Of a stretch of DNA of 64,000 nucleotides, positions 34,170 to 45,794 are shown in pieces. The notes beneath the pieces are model-generated. The model was not told the origin of the DNA. It made no database searches and worked only from the letters and a program-made list of their open reading frames with translations. The DNA lies in NCBI GenBank assembly GCA_023101885.1, contig JALPQD010000295.1:776501-840500 (forward strand), given 5' to 3'. This DNA comes from Typhlomys cinereus. Lineage: Eukaryota; Chordata; Mammalia; Rodentia; Platacanthomyidae. The number at the start of each line of letters is the position of its first letter. The stretch's first letter is position 1. Both the position numbers and the translations under genes were made by a program.

Positions 34170-36505
34170 GAATGAACAAGCGAAAAAAGAACATGGAAAA
34201 GCAATACCTTAGGCTGGAGTAGCCTGGGCTCTCAAGCAGTCTTGCCTCAGACCACAAGTGCAGCCGGGGTAGTCTAGCTAGCCACGTCCCTAGAAAAATG
34301 AAGATTTAAAAATTCTGCATCTCTTTTGTTCCAAAGATAATTACTATCATAAAAATGTTAATGGAAAAATCCTGCAGAAACTCTCCAAGAAATAAGGGTT
34401 TCTTTGGAGCACCAGCAAAGTGCTTACGTGTCTGATTTCATACTTCATATTTGGACTTGATTTCCCCTTAAACACACAGGCAAAAAGACAGCTTGCCAAC
34501 TGCTGTTACTAGGATAGTAACAACAGTTACTATTCTGTATCTATTTCTATGAAGATGTTGTTCCCCGGCCCTGCTCACAATAAAACCTTCATCCTAAATC
34601 TCTGCACACCTTATGAATTTCACTCCAGTTTAGCCTTTTTTTTTTTTTTCCTGCTGAGAAAGTCAGTTTCCTTTCATAACACCGGCAAATCGCTGCAGCC
34701 TTCCACAGCTGCAGAGGCTGTGTCCTGAGAGATTTGCAATGTTACAATTCATGCTTCCAGTCAAAATAGTGCCAGAGTTGACAGGATTTACCGAGAAGAC
34801 GGCTTGATTAGGGGCCAGCACATTACCAAACAAATACTAAACAACTACAGGGAATTTTTAATAAGCAATAGTTTCTCTGTTCACAATAAAAACAAGCCAG
34901 AAACAATTTCCTGCCTCACAGCTCCGTGTTTTTAAGGCTTCACCGTGTGCTGTGCACACTTGAGAGACCAGGCTTCACCTGGAGCCCACAATGCTCCATC
35001 CTCCGGCTCAAATGGAAACCAGCTGTTCTTCCCACTGGACAGAGAACACCTATCTCGGGGGTCAGGGCGGGCTGCAAGGGGCCTCCCTGAAACGCTTCAG
35101 CTTTTCTCTGGGCTGGATGGAGGGTCTGGCGCCAACTATCAGATTCCTGGGCTTATTCTGCCCATCTCAAGACACAAACACACACACTATGTACCATAAA
35201 TTAAAATCTGAGGTGGTCACTGATTAGAGGAAGAAAAACACTGGGGGTTAGACAAATCTGGGTAGTTTCCACTGAAAGTAAGCAAATTTGGGGGAAACAT
35301 TTTTAAAACAGCTTTTTACAAATGACTTAACTTTTCCCCTGTGGTAACTGAGAAAAGACCATCCTCATTCACTGTGCATAAACATCCAAAACAGTCAGAA
35401 AGACCCCAAGAGGGATCCTAAGCAGTTTTCAGATTCAGGTACACAGGCAAGAGATTCTCAACTTAAGGCTGATCGACTGCGGAGCTGGCCCTCAGAACTG
35501 CCTGACTTACAGATCTCAGGGGTGTGGACTTAGAAAAGGCTGGATGCTTTTCCTAGCGCGCAGGCGCACAGGGCAGCGGATGCAGAGGCTGCCTTGGGAT
35601 GTTGGACCCGTGTGCTGATCTGAGAGGCTCCCCGGGGGCTTAAGGATACTCATTGGCCTGAGGGGACACTAACGAGCTTTTTAATGTAGTTTTCTTTAAA
35701 AGAACATTCTCTTCTCTTTCGTTCCTTTGTTCATCAGGGTGAAATCTGTGGCCTCTCTCCTCCACTTCGTGTTCTCAGGATTTTGAAAGAAAGAAGCCTG
35801 TTCCTTGTTGGCACCACTCACAAGTCTGCTCCAGACAGTTAGCAAAAAATGAATCTGCATTTATGGAGTTAATCGACATGTTATTAATTTTGCTCTGATT
35901 CTCTCTTCCATGCCTCCCGCTCCCCTCTCCCGTTTTTTTTTTCCTCCTAAAGAGAGAGAAAGCTAATGAAAACCACGTTTGTGTGCTCAGAGGCACAGAG
36001 GAAATTCATTACTCTGAGGAATAGCACACTCCACAAGTGAAATGAAAGTAATCTTATTTATGACAGGAAGGGGCCCTCGCTAAACTGAACTGCGTAGTGC
36101 TCAGCCTGTGACAGGGCAAAGAGGCTGCAGGGCTCCACACCAAGTCCCAGTGGTGGCCTAGCCAACAGTAATGGGGTGCAATTCCAGGCTGGAAACAAGA
36201 GAAACCGCCACCTTGCAGAGAACAGGGGAAACCCGTTTGGAATGCTCAAAATCTTCCCAGAAGTCCTTGCTCCCAATCTTTTCAGAAGACACCACATCCT
36301 CATTGCATAGACGTCCATCAGGACAGTGGCGAACACAGCAGTACTTTACTTCGCACACATATTTCACTGTAGAGCAGGGGTCCTTGTATAAAGAAGCAAC
36401 AGAAGCGCTTAAGTAACTCCCTTTTCAGTGGAAAATGTCCCTTTTTTTTCTCACGTAAATTCCAACATCAATGTTTACATTTCCTTTTTTACTACTTGAA
36501 TTTTT
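34170..36505. other. Intergenic sequence, possibly conserved non-coding
   Basis: Few recognisable repeats across 2.3 kb, which is unusual for this window. AT-rich blocks such as 34740-34940 and 35850-35900 contain homeodomain-like TTAATT/ATTA sites and could be enhancer sequence, but this is a guess without alignment. Confidence 0.3.
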
Positions 36506-36521
36506 TTCATTTGCTTTCTTT

Positions 36522-36783
36522 TTTTAAATTTTTTAATTATTATTTATTCAATTGTGCGTGTGTGCGTATGTATGTGCGTGCACATGTGTGTATGTGCGTG
36601 TGTAGAACCACGGACGCCTCCACCGCCTTCTGCCCGGGGATTCACAGGCTCCGCCCTACCAGGACCAGAAATGCAGGCCGCCCCCGCTTCTGCCTGGCGT
36701 CTATACGTGGGATCTGGGATCCGAACCCAGGACCTTCTGCCTGCAAGGCAGAGGCTTACCCCCTGAGCCACCTCTCCAGCCCC
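36522..36783 (-). mobile_element. Young B2-superfamily SINE with internal 22-bp deletion
   Basis: Antisense copy flanked by a perfect 15-bp duplication tcatttgctttcttt (36507-36521 and 36784-36798). Compared with the other young copies, 22 bp are missing after 'accacggacg' (about 36612-36616), between two 'ggacg' direct repeats. The bottom-strand site is TT|AAAG. Confidence 0.93.
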
Positions 36784-36799
36784 TCATTTGCTTTCTTTA

Positions 36800-37326
36800 A
36801 CCGATCATTTACTTAGTCAACAAAGATCATTTAGCTCTTGTGTAATAAAAGCTGTCAGGGAGACAATCTCCACTTTTTCTACTAGATAGACTGCTTGGAA
36901 GGACTCTATACAATTCTAACTAGCGTGATGTGATTTTTTTTTTTTTTTTTGGATGTATGTTGTAGCTCCTAAAAAAGAATGTTTGCTCCAGCAAACGTCT
37001 ACATCCTCACCCTGAGGTGCAGATGAGGGAACGGGCTGGAGGGCAGACCCCGATGGTACAGATCTTTCTATTTTTATTACTTAAAGGATATTACTGTTCG
37101 AATTTTATGCTGTGAGGCCTTTTCTATTCCTCTCACATACACGAGAAGGGTTCTCCTCTTCCTTGGCATCAAATGAAAAGGGTTAACTCACAAATATCTG
37201 GTAGCCTGAAGTTACTCATTGAGATGTGACTGATACTAGAGAGTCACTGGGAATTAAATTAATTATCTAATTTGATCAGCACATCTTAATTAAGCCCTGA
37301 GATGTCAAACAAGGACTAGACTCTGA

Positions 37327-37375
<49 letters not shown>

Positions 37376-37980
37376 TAAGCGCGCACACACACACAGAGTT
37401 TCGCATGGTAGCATGTGATGTGGAAGCATAATGTTGAGAGAGAGTAGTAATAATGTTGGGAGAGAGTAGTAAGCTTTCTGTAGGATGAAAAAAGGGTGGG
37501 TCTAGAGACAGTGGTCACGATGCTGCAGGCAGAAGAAATAACTTGCATGAGAGCCTGCTGTTGAAAGCTCCAGAGTTACAAAATCAACATCAGCAATCCA
37601 CACTGGGGAGCGCGGAAAGAGGAGTTACAAGCCGACTCTGGTTCTTACTCCCACACCTACAATCCACACGTGCCTTTCTTGCCTTGCCCTAGTGAACATC
37701 CTACATGTGGAATGTGACATTCTTTGTGGAGTTATTCTTCCATCACCTCAGACACTATTCCCAGGCTGACTTTACGATACACAGGGTGATCCATTTGCCT
37801 CAAGCAGACCCTTAATTCAATCCAGGAGGCATTACTCTGCATCTCAGCTGCATGTACTCCCCCGTGGGACCCCAGTCTGCTGAGGCCACTGCTGTGTGCC
37901 CAGGGCACACTGTATCAGGGTACCAAGGCTGGATCAGCCCATTGCACCAGGATACTCTGGGGCTCCTTACAAGGTCAAGA
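36800..37980. other. Intergenic sequence, nothing recognised besides a microsatellite
   Basis: Contains a T20-like run at 36936-36952 and the CA tract annotated separately. No gene supported. Confidence 0.5.
37329..37372. repeat. (CA)n microsatellite
   Basis: About 22 dinucleotide units, followed after a short gap by another 6 units at 37383-37394. Confidence 0.95.
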
Positions 37981-37984
37981 AAGA

Positions 37985-38056
37985 CACTCATCCATTTCTA
38001 ACCACAGCAAAGTGCCATGACCATTGGAGGAGATCAATAAATATTTGCTGAGTGAA
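37985..38056 (+). mobile_element. L2-like 3' end fragment
   Basis: 'ggagatcaataaatatttgc' followed by 'tgagtgaa' resembles the L2 terminus; short and old. Confidence 0.45.
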
Positions 38057-38127
38057 GCCATGGGTTTGGAGGGATACAGTTCAAGTCTCAAAACATAGTC
38101 AAACACACCTTTTAAAAAAGTATCCTA

Positions 38128-38401
38128 GGGCTGGAGAGGTGGCTCAGGGGTTAAGCCTCCGCCTTGCAGGCGGAAGGTCCCGAGTTCGGATCCCAGATCC
38201 CACGTATAGACGCCAGACGGAAGCGGGGGCGGCCTGCGCTTCTGGTCCTGGTAGGGCGGAGCCTGTGAATCCCGGGGCAGAAGGAGGTGGAGGCGTCCAT
38301 GGTGGTTCGCGAATTCGTCCGTGGTTCTACACATACACAGACACACACATACACACACACACAGACACATACGAGGCGCGCAAATAAAAAATTAAAAAAA
38401 A
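38128..38401 (+). mobile_element. Young B2-superfamily SINE, main subfamily, sense
   Basis: This is the best sense-strand example. It begins 'gggctggagaggtggctcag' with A box TGGCTCAGGGG, a perfect anticodon-like hairpin (tccgc-cttgcag-gcgga), and a B box in 'gagttcggatcc'. The unique body with 'cgaattcgtccgtggttcta' follows, then a short CA-rich part, AATAAA and poly(A). The duplication aaaaaagtatccta (38114-38127 and 38402-38415) is perfect and preceded by TTTT, i.e. an L1-endonuclease-like TT|AAAA site. Confidence 0.95.
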
Positions 38402-38419
38402 AAAAAAGTATCCTATACC

Positions 38420-38875
38420 ACACATTCTGATGCATTGATTAGGGAACAATAAAACATGGTTAGAGATTCTTAACTTGTAAAACTAGCATAATTCAGCATT
38501 CCTAGCAATTATGGTACAGCGAGTTATGTTACTCAGAGCTTATAGTATTTGACAGGAAATTGTACTGATGTGGAACTGGTAGCAGATGTTTTAAATAAAA
38601 TGTAGACATTGCAAGATAACAGTTGAGCAAAATGATCCACGAATATGCAAGGCAAGGAAGAGAAGGAATGATGCTCAAATGTCCAACTCTGCTACGGGGT
38701 CTGCTATTAACTATCTCACTTTCTCATTAAGCAGAACTCACTGTATTTAAGGCAGTTAAAAATAGTAAATGAAGACAAACACAGTAATAAAAACTAAGCA
38801 TAGATTTGAATGGTTAAGTATAGATCATGATTATAGATATTATGCACCTAGATATGTCCTTAGAAACATCTCATT
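38420..38875. other. Intergenic sequence, nothing recognised
   Basis: AT-rich, with no repeat or gene supported. Confidence 0.5.
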
Positions 38876-38879
38876 CATG

Positions 38880-39101
38880 GGGCTGGAAAGGTGGCTCAGG
38901 GGTTAAGTCTTTGCCTTGCAGGCAGAAGGTCCTGAGTTCGGATCCTAGACCCCATGTATACATGGCGGGTGGAAGCGGGGACGGCCTGCATTTCTGGTCT
39001 GGTAGGGCGGAGCCTGTGAATCCCGGGGCAGAGTAAACAAGGAGGAGGAGGTGGAGGCGTCCATGGTGGTTCCCGAATTCGCCCGTGGTTCTACACATAC
39101 A

Positions 39102-39134
<33 letters not shown>

Positions 39135-39149
39135 TTGAATAAAAAAAAT
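38880..39149 (+). mobile_element. Young B2-superfamily SINE, subfamily with 'gtaaaca'-type insert, sense
   Basis: The head 'gggctggaaaggtggctcag', 'cggatcctagaccccatgta' and 'gcagagtaaacaaggagg' place it with copies 14707 and 53721. The tail is (CA)n followed by 'attgaataaaaaaaattcat'. Only a short 'attcat' repeat is seen at the ends, so the target-site duplication is either short or decayed. Confidence 0.9.
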
Positions 39150-39154
39150 TCATT

Positions 39155-40985
39155 AGCACTGTGGCACGGGATGCAGAGGTGGGGAACAATAACTTCTATG
39201 AATGAATTTACAGGAAGTAATACAAAAAATTAATCTATGAAATTCTAGCTAACCCCTCATGTGGAAGAAGTAACAGGAGGGCCGAGACAGGCTTGCCAGG
39301 GGCAGCCCAGCTCTTAAGTGTGCACTGTCAATCATCAGATGGTTCAGAGAAGACTGAACACTAGTCAGTCCAAACCTCCTGTCACCATCCGTCAGTGCGG
39401 CACTGCGGGGTGCAGCCTTCCAGGCCTGGCTGTGCTCCAGGAAGGGGGCGCAGTGCTGGTGGTCTCTATGGTGACTTTTGGGATGATACTCGGGGCAAGC
39501 ATGTGGTGAATTACACCGAGTCCTAAGCTTGGCAAGGTGAAGAATGGAGTGGAACGAGGCAATGAGTTTGTAGGCTTTCTTTTCCTTCTGTAGTAACCTG
39601 TGTGCGCCACAAAGAGGCACTCTGGATTAAAGAATGTGTGGGTTCGGCTCTGTGCGAGGCTTTCAAAGAGCAGAGTGGTTTATCTAGCAGGAGGCCAGCA
39701 GCTCTTGCAGGAAGGCAGATGTTTGTCCAGCACTAAGCACAGATGTTTTTGACCAAAGTTCCAAAACAAATCTTTGTTATAAAGGACACAGTGAAGGCAG
39801 AGACGGCTTCTTTGGAGGGGCTTCTAAGGCTAAAAATAAGCATTTTTTTTTCCATGGGGTCACCTGGGGTGGATGAAATAAGACAAACAACCCAACAAAA
39901 AACATTTAAAACCACCGGCAAGGAAAGCAACAAACGCCCTCAGCAGTTCAGACGAAGCTCTGGGGATGATGAGAGCATTTTTTGAACAGGACACACGGCT
40001 GGAAGCAGCTCTGATAATATCCCCCTTGGCTTTGGTTTTAGATGATCCTATTCCAATAGAAATCTTCCTTAACCTTCATGCTGAACTAGACAATAAGCTC
40101 ATGTTTGTAACATTACAGTCAGTCACCATGGAAATTAATCTACTGTCACAAACAGCTTTTTGGTTACCATGCCTGGATCATATAGCAGCAGAGAACAAGA
40201 AAAATCATCTTTCCTCTGCTCGTGTGTTCCTTTTAGGGCTTGGACTCAGAAAAACTGGACAATTTGTACTCTTGTTCCAATGTGAATTCTTAAAAAAAAA
40301 AAACTTCCAATCTTTGTGCAGATTTAAGAATCCCAGAGAGTCAAGATTTTTATGTAAGGACAACTCCTGAGCTAAGTCATGAGTGAATTTTCCAATCTTC
40401 TTGGTACTAGGCAATGTAAATGCAGAACATCATGGATAAGTAAGTGCTTCTAATTAGAATATATGTGAAAGAAACTTAGCTCTCCAGTGTTAAGAACATT
40501 TAGGCTTAAGTTGGTTATGCAAACATTTCTACAAGACTTGAAAAAAATAAATCTTTCCTAAGGCTTCCCAAGCATTTAAGGACATTAAAAAATGTTCAAA
40601 ATATTATCCAGCAGCCTCTTGTTTCCACCCTCATTCTGTCCCTATAGGAGACAAGTAGCAAAAGTTCTTGCTATAATAATCACATCTGGGTGGGCACTGC
40701 TGACTAATTATAACACAATGGGCTATTTTCTGTTTCCTAAAAATAAGGGGGAAAATGGAGTAGTGGGAATGGTTGTGCAATCGCGCCACATGGACCACAC
40801 TACGCCCACTACAAATAAACATGGAAAGCATTTAAATCACATATGAAAAACAAGGAGAGAAAGGATGAATAAAAACAAGCTAAATAAAAACATGCTGTGG
40901 GAAAGAGGTCCAGCAAGGACGATGTATCTGCTTCGTGTCTGTTTATCATGAAAGATGGAACACTAAGTAGATGGGCTTATAACTT
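39155..40985. other. Intergenic sequence, nothing firmly recognised
   Basis: Several overlapping open frames (39249-39620 minus, 39966-40370 plus) lack domains. No repeat recognised, which makes this one of the less repeat-dense parts. Confidence 0.45.
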
Positions 40986-40989
40986 TTGG

Positions 40990-41107
40990 TCTTATTTTGT
41001 TTTGAGACAAGATTTCACAATGGAGCCCGGCTAGCCTTGAACTTGAGATTTTCCTGCTTCACTGCCCAAGTGCTGAACTACAGGCATGCAGCACTCTGCC
41101 GAGTCCC
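40990..41107 (-). mobile_element. B1-family SINE, antisense
   Basis: 'ttttgagacaagatttcaca', 'cccggctagccttgaacttg', 'gcccaagtgctgaactacag' and 'gcatgcagcac' are the antisense B1 landmarks in correct order. Confidence 0.8.
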
Positions 41108-41109
41108 TG

Positions 41110-41765
41110 GGAAATCTTGAAAAGGGATTTGACATAACTTTGTTGTAGCTTTTCATGAATGTCATTTGGAGTCCACCAAAAATATAAAATTTAAAAATAT
41201 CCACCAACTACAACATTAAGTTCTTTTAAAAAAATTTTTTTGGGAGAAATAATAAATTTTTTTAGTTACAAGAGCATGGGGTTGGGAATGAGGATAAAAG
41301 ACTTGACATCGTTGTTGTTTTTTTTTTTTAAGTCAAGAGTTTGTGCCCTGGGGTGGTCACTCCATCTCCCTAGTGGGAGCCTGACTCTTATCCCTAAACT
41401 CAAGGGTGGAACCAGATAATGGTTCCTTCTGACTCTATCAGACCAGGATTTTTGATGTTTTAACCAAGCTCTTGGAGTTACTGTACCAATACTGAAAGAA
41501 AATCAGCCAAGGGCTACAAGAGGCAACTGCCTGATGGGAAACTGAAAAACAATTTCAAGGATAAACTGCATGCCATCGATCCTTTGCTGGCAGACTGGGG
41601 ATCATGTGTTGAGATCACCTCAATCCTTATTCTTCCTGCATTTCTCTAGTCCCACTCTTAGTCTCTCACTCTCTCAGAGGAGAGTCCATCCCTTCTCCTC
41701 TCTTCAGTCCTCTGCCACCTCATTCCCAGTTGGTGGCCTGGCTTTGTGCTGCACAGAACACAGAA
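41110..41765. other. Intergenic sequence, nothing recognised
   Basis: AT-rich start, then CT-rich; no gene or repeat supported. Confidence 0.45.
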
Positions 41766-41769
41766 GCCC

Positions 41770-42350
41770 CATGGAGAGAGCTTTCCTATCTGTTCCAATC
41801 TATTTCTTTCCTACCACACCTGTGAAAGACTTGCCTTTGCTGCCAATACAAATCAAAGTCAAATCATGTCACTTCCTGGCTCAAAATCCTCTGTGACTCT
41901 TTTTTTCACACAGAACCAAAGCCCTTATGACAGCCAGTGAGGTCTTCCCTGACCAGAGCTCATCATGATCCTCCAGACTTTGGTCTTGGAGGAGGCCTAG
42001 GAGGCCACAGTTTCAAGATCTTGGCCTTGGTGTTACCCATTAGCCAGCCGGTCATTCTTCAGATCCAAAGACTCCAGCTCTGCCTCCTTCAGGTCTCTTC
42101 AGAGTCTCCTTTGAGGATCCTCAGTTGGCCATGCCTTATAAAACAGCATGCCTGAGCCTCCTCCCTCCCTCTTTCCTTCTCCTCCCTACCCTTCCCTACT
42201 CCCCTTACTTTTCGCATTACTCAATTCTTCTCCGCATGTATCACGTGAGATGCGCACCAGCATGTACACTCCATGACCAGGCCCCTGTGTTTCAACCTCA
42301 GGGTCTTTGATAGAGTCAGTGACTCATATTTACTGCACATTCCAAATAAT
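41770..42350 (+). mobile_element. L2 (LINE-2) 3' region
   Basis: Landmarks occur in order: 'atgtcacttcctggctcaaa', 'tcctctgtgactc', 'aaccaaagcccttatgacag', 'gaggtcttccctgacc', 'ctccttcaggtctcttcag', then 'tgtacactccatgaccagg' and 'tttactgcac'. This order follows the L2 3' end. Old and indel-rich. Confidence 0.6.
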
Positions 42351-42354
42351 TTCT

Positions 42355-43125
42355 GTGATATTTTTAACCATTAAGAAAAAGCTGGTGTTGGTGCAGAACC
42401 AACGAAGCATTATAAACTACTATAAACTGTAAGTAGCATGAATTTTCCATTGCTGCAATGGAAAAGGAATTAAGTAGAACATGTATATCTAGAGAAAGGT
42501 AGATGCAAATCTTAGAGAAGCGCCATGTTGTTCTCATATGCATTCCAAAGCAAGGCAGACATGCTACGCTTCTGACAAGCATCACTCCTGACGGCTGTAA
42601 TCCAATGCGCTCACACTTCAGAGGCCAATTTCCTTCTGGTGATTTCTCTCCATTCATCCCAAGTGGGCAGAATCACTCAAGTCACAGTGGTTTATATTCG
42701 GTCAGTCAGTTTTCTGTCAGCCCGATAACTCCAGTTACTCAATGAAGTGTAGTTTTCACGCTTGGAGTTCCCTTCATTGTGAACAACTCTGGGAAAGAGC
42801 ATGTCAGACACAACCCTCCCCAAAGATGCTGAGACCAGACATCTAGCAAATCCCAGCGCAGCTCAATCACATCGTTAACAGTGGTGTCTGCCTCTGTCAG
42901 CCTTCATGTAAGCTCTGTCGTGAATGTGCTCGGGGTGACCAGGTGGTGAGAGAGCATCCTGTAACACTACAGAGGCTAGAGCACATCCAAATGCCATTTG
43001 TTAAGTGAGTAACAATGCTCGTGGCTGAAATGACTGCAGTCAAGCCCTCTTAGACTTAGATGATGTGAATGAACTGCAGCTAATTTCCTGAGGGTACAGT
43101 GTGACCCACATTCATCAGGGGCCTG
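42355..43125. other. Intergenic sequence, nothing recognised
   Basis: No gene or repeat supported. Confidence 0.5.
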
Positions 43126-43129
43126 AGGA

Positions 43130-43520
43130 AAGCTTGTAACCTTTGGCCCAATATTCCATTTCTAGGACTTTATCCTAAGGAAGTAATCAAAGATAAGGAC
43201 AGAGATTTATGCACAAAGATGCTCAAAAGCTGAAAGCAACCGAAACATACAAAAATAGAAAAATGTCTGGGTAAGTAATAGTAAATCTTAGACTATAATG
43301 GAACTATTCAAATAAATGTTTGAAAATAAGTAGCTTGGGAAGCATCCCTGACATATAGGTTAATTTATATGGAAAGCCTACGTATATAGGTATGCATATT
43401 ATTCCAATAAATTAAAATACACATGACAAAATATTCATAGTAATCCACTTTGTGTGATAGGATTAAAACTGATTTAAAATTTATCTTCGAATTTTCTATC
43501 ATAAATACATACAGTCCAAT
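43130..43520 (+). mobile_element. Ancient L1 (L1M-type) 3' end
   Basis: The end of ORF2 is recognisable in 'tttggcccaatattccattt' and 'taggactttatcctaaggaa', followed by 'tgcacaaagatgctcaaaag', 'gaaagcaaccgaaac' and 'ataatggaactattcaaata'. An AT-rich 3' UTR follows with 'gaattttctatcataaatac'. This is the classic old mammalian L1 order, much more decayed than the young L1 family here. Confidence 0.75.
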
Positions 43521-43524
43521 ACTG

Positions 43525-44508
43525 AGAAGTTCTTCATTGTAAAAGGACACATTACATCATTGATAGGAGAAGAGATAAGGGCTCAAAATTCCATTTGGAT
43601 TCAGAGGGGTATGGTAATATTGCTGTCTGATGAATGTGAATTGTGTCAATGTTGCTCAAATTCTCTAAGTATAACTTAAGTATTATAAAGAAAGGACTCA
43701 TGACCTCATGAAGCTGTGGCCCCGCGTACATCTACAACCCGGGTTCCCAGGGGGGTCTCTGGTGGTCATTGTGACTTAATTTAGATGACTCTGCCAGGTC
43801 TGTGCTGACTCTGTGCTTTGGCTCCCAAGCAGAGCTAATTATCGCTGAGAAGAGAGGCACTTGGGAGGCTTTGGGTTCAGCTCCAGAGAGCTCCTCTACT
43901 GTTCAGTTACTTGGCTCACCAGATTACAAGAGTCCGTGAGTCAACAGGAGAGATTCCAAACACAAAGGTCAACGCTGGGCTACTGATCTTGCTGACCCCT
44001 TCTCAGAGCCAAGAATTGCAATGCAAGCCTTCTCCTCCCACAATAAAACCATTAGCAACCAGCTCCTTCTGCCTGATTCTTTTACAACTCTGTTTTGAAT
44101 AAGTAATGGTTCTTCCGGTGCCCACACACTAAATTAGCATGTCGTTTCATGGCTTTTCTTTACTGTACAGGCCTTTCATGTATCTGTAAACAGTACTGTG
44201 CTTGTTAGAGTTGATTCACATTTATTAGATGATATCCTCTTTGGACTGCACTCCTCTGAAAGTTACAAGGTCTGGAGTGGAGGCAAAAGCCGGTTTATAC
44301 ACATCTGGTGACTCAGTAAGTCACTATTTCAGGAGGATGCTGCAAGAGATAAAGCAGTCAAAGCTTGTTTGCTTGCTTTTTAGAAATTATTCCAGACAGC
44401 TACTAAAGGGCAGATGTGGGGAAAGGTTAAGAAACTGCCAGTACTATCCTCTGTCTTCTTAGTTCATTATCTAGCAAGGAACTAAGACCCGATGATTCAA
44501 GTAGTGTT
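43525..44508. other. Intergenic sequence, nothing recognised
   Basis: No gene, RNA or repeat supported. Confidence 0.5.
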
Positions 44509-44512
44509 GGTG

Positions 44513-44600
44513 GGCTGGGGGAGGCAAAGTGCTTCCCTAACGTTTCAAGGATCAGGATCGAACCCTTAGCATGAAAAGAAAGAAAGAAAAGAAACCCAAA
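44513..44600 (+). mobile_element. ID-like short SINE, decayed
   Basis: 'gtgggctgggggaggcaaag', 'tgcttccctaacg', 'ggatcgaacccttagcatg' and an A-rich tail 'aaaagaaagaaagaaaag' resemble an ID element (tRNA-Ala-derived rodent SINE) with an internal deletion. Tentative. Confidence 0.4.
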
Positions 44601-44699
44601 TCCAAACTCAAATGGCTCTGGGGCTGTTTTCAGTGCATTCCCAGGGCTGCAGATTGAAACAAGGCTAGGGGAAAGTGACTCTGGATTCTCCAGGAACCA

Positions 44700-44890
44700 G
44701 CCAGCCAGCCCACAGCCGCCTTTCCTGGGTCCCCCACAGCCAGCCCACAGTCGCCTTTCCTGGGTCCCCACAGCCAGCCCACAGCCACCTTTCCTGGGTC
44801 CCCCACAGCCAGCCCACAGCCGCCTTGCCTGGGTCCCCCCACAGCCAGCCCACAGCCAGCCCACAGCCGCCTTTCCTGGGTCCTCTACAG
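44700..44890. repeat. Minisatellite, about 35-36 bp unit, about 5 copies
   Basis: The unit reads approximately 'agcccacagccgcctttcct' + 'gggtcccccacagcc'. Copies start near 44703, 44739, 44774 and 44810, then an extra 11-bp 'agcccacagcc' precedes a final copy near 44856. Units differ by single substitutions and C-run length. Because the unit is near a multiple of three, repetitive peptides appear open on both strands; these are not evidence of coding. Confidence 0.9.
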
Positions 44891-44894
44891 TGAG

Positions 44895-45595
44895 AAGGGC
44901 GTGAGATTCACGGTGTGTGAGGAGGATGGAGCCTGTATAAGTTATATTGGGCTGAAAGCCAGTTATAAAAACCTGTCCCTGTCCCTTGAGGAAGATTCAT
45001 TGTGTCAGGCATTAATACCAGGAAAGATGGTTTGGTTTGCCACAGCTGGTCCTCCTTTCAAAACTCCTGCTATGGCTACATGGTCACTTCTCCATGAACA
45101 GTTAGTTCACCCATCTCAAAGTGATAGATTTTTGAAAAGTCTTATATTCTGTTAGACATGTTCTTTACCATGACAAGGCATATATTTCTCTTGGATGATA
45201 ACACATTGCTACAGCAGAAATCATCTTAGAATAACAAGCAAGAACTTAAAACTATTTAGTTGATTATTGTCAACAGTTAAATGTCTGAGGTCAATTTCAA
45301 ATGAAATAGTTTCAAATATCGGTTTTCAGCAAGAAAAATATTTAGGTTATTTCTCATCTTTTCCTTAAAAAAGATATCAATCAGAACCTCCCAAATATTA
45401 AGCTTCCTAGTCCTAACTTTTTCTAAAAGGGAAAATATCACTACTGTGTTTTTATAATGGCGACTTTCAACATATTTTATCCCTATAGGTTTAGTTTAGA
45501 ATTAACAGAGATTTCTAACTTTCTCTAAATTTGCAAATCATTTCCTAAGCGGAAACACACTATATATTACAAGCTTTAGAAGATACAATGCCTTG
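44895..45595. other. Intergenic sequence, nothing recognised
   Basis: AT-rich; no gene or repeat supported. Confidence 0.5.
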
Positions 45596-45599
45596 TCTC

Positions 45600-45790
45600 T
45601 TTTGAAGAGCTCACAAGTTAGTGGGAGAGTGGAAGTACAAATAAATAATGGCAAAACAATACTACTTGAAGCGAGCTCTCCAGGGGCACACAGAATATAA
45701 ATGGTGATGGGAAAAGCTCCTTGAAGAAGGTGATATTTGAGATCTGTCTGGATTTGAAGATGGGTGGGATGGGAAGAAAAGGAAGAGAGA
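45600..45790 (+). mobile_element. Ancient LINE-like fragment (possibly L2)
   Basis: 'gaagagctcacaagttagtg', 'ggcacacagaatataaatgg', 'ctccttgaagaaggtgatat' and 'ttgagatctgtctggatttg' match the widely seen 'aaggagctcacagtct..aggaggtgacatttgagctgggtcttga' pattern of an ancient mammalian repeat. The family name is uncertain. Confidence 0.4.
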
Positions 45791-45794
45791 AAGT

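Noticed and set aside
38128..38203. tRNA genes at the heads of the SINEs
   Set aside because: The A and B boxes and the anticodon-like arm are SINE heads. There is no acceptor-stem closure, and the body continues for more than 180 bp.
44700..44890. CRISPR-like direct repeats
   Set aside because: Units are contiguous with no unique spacers, and the context is mammalian. It is a minisatellite.
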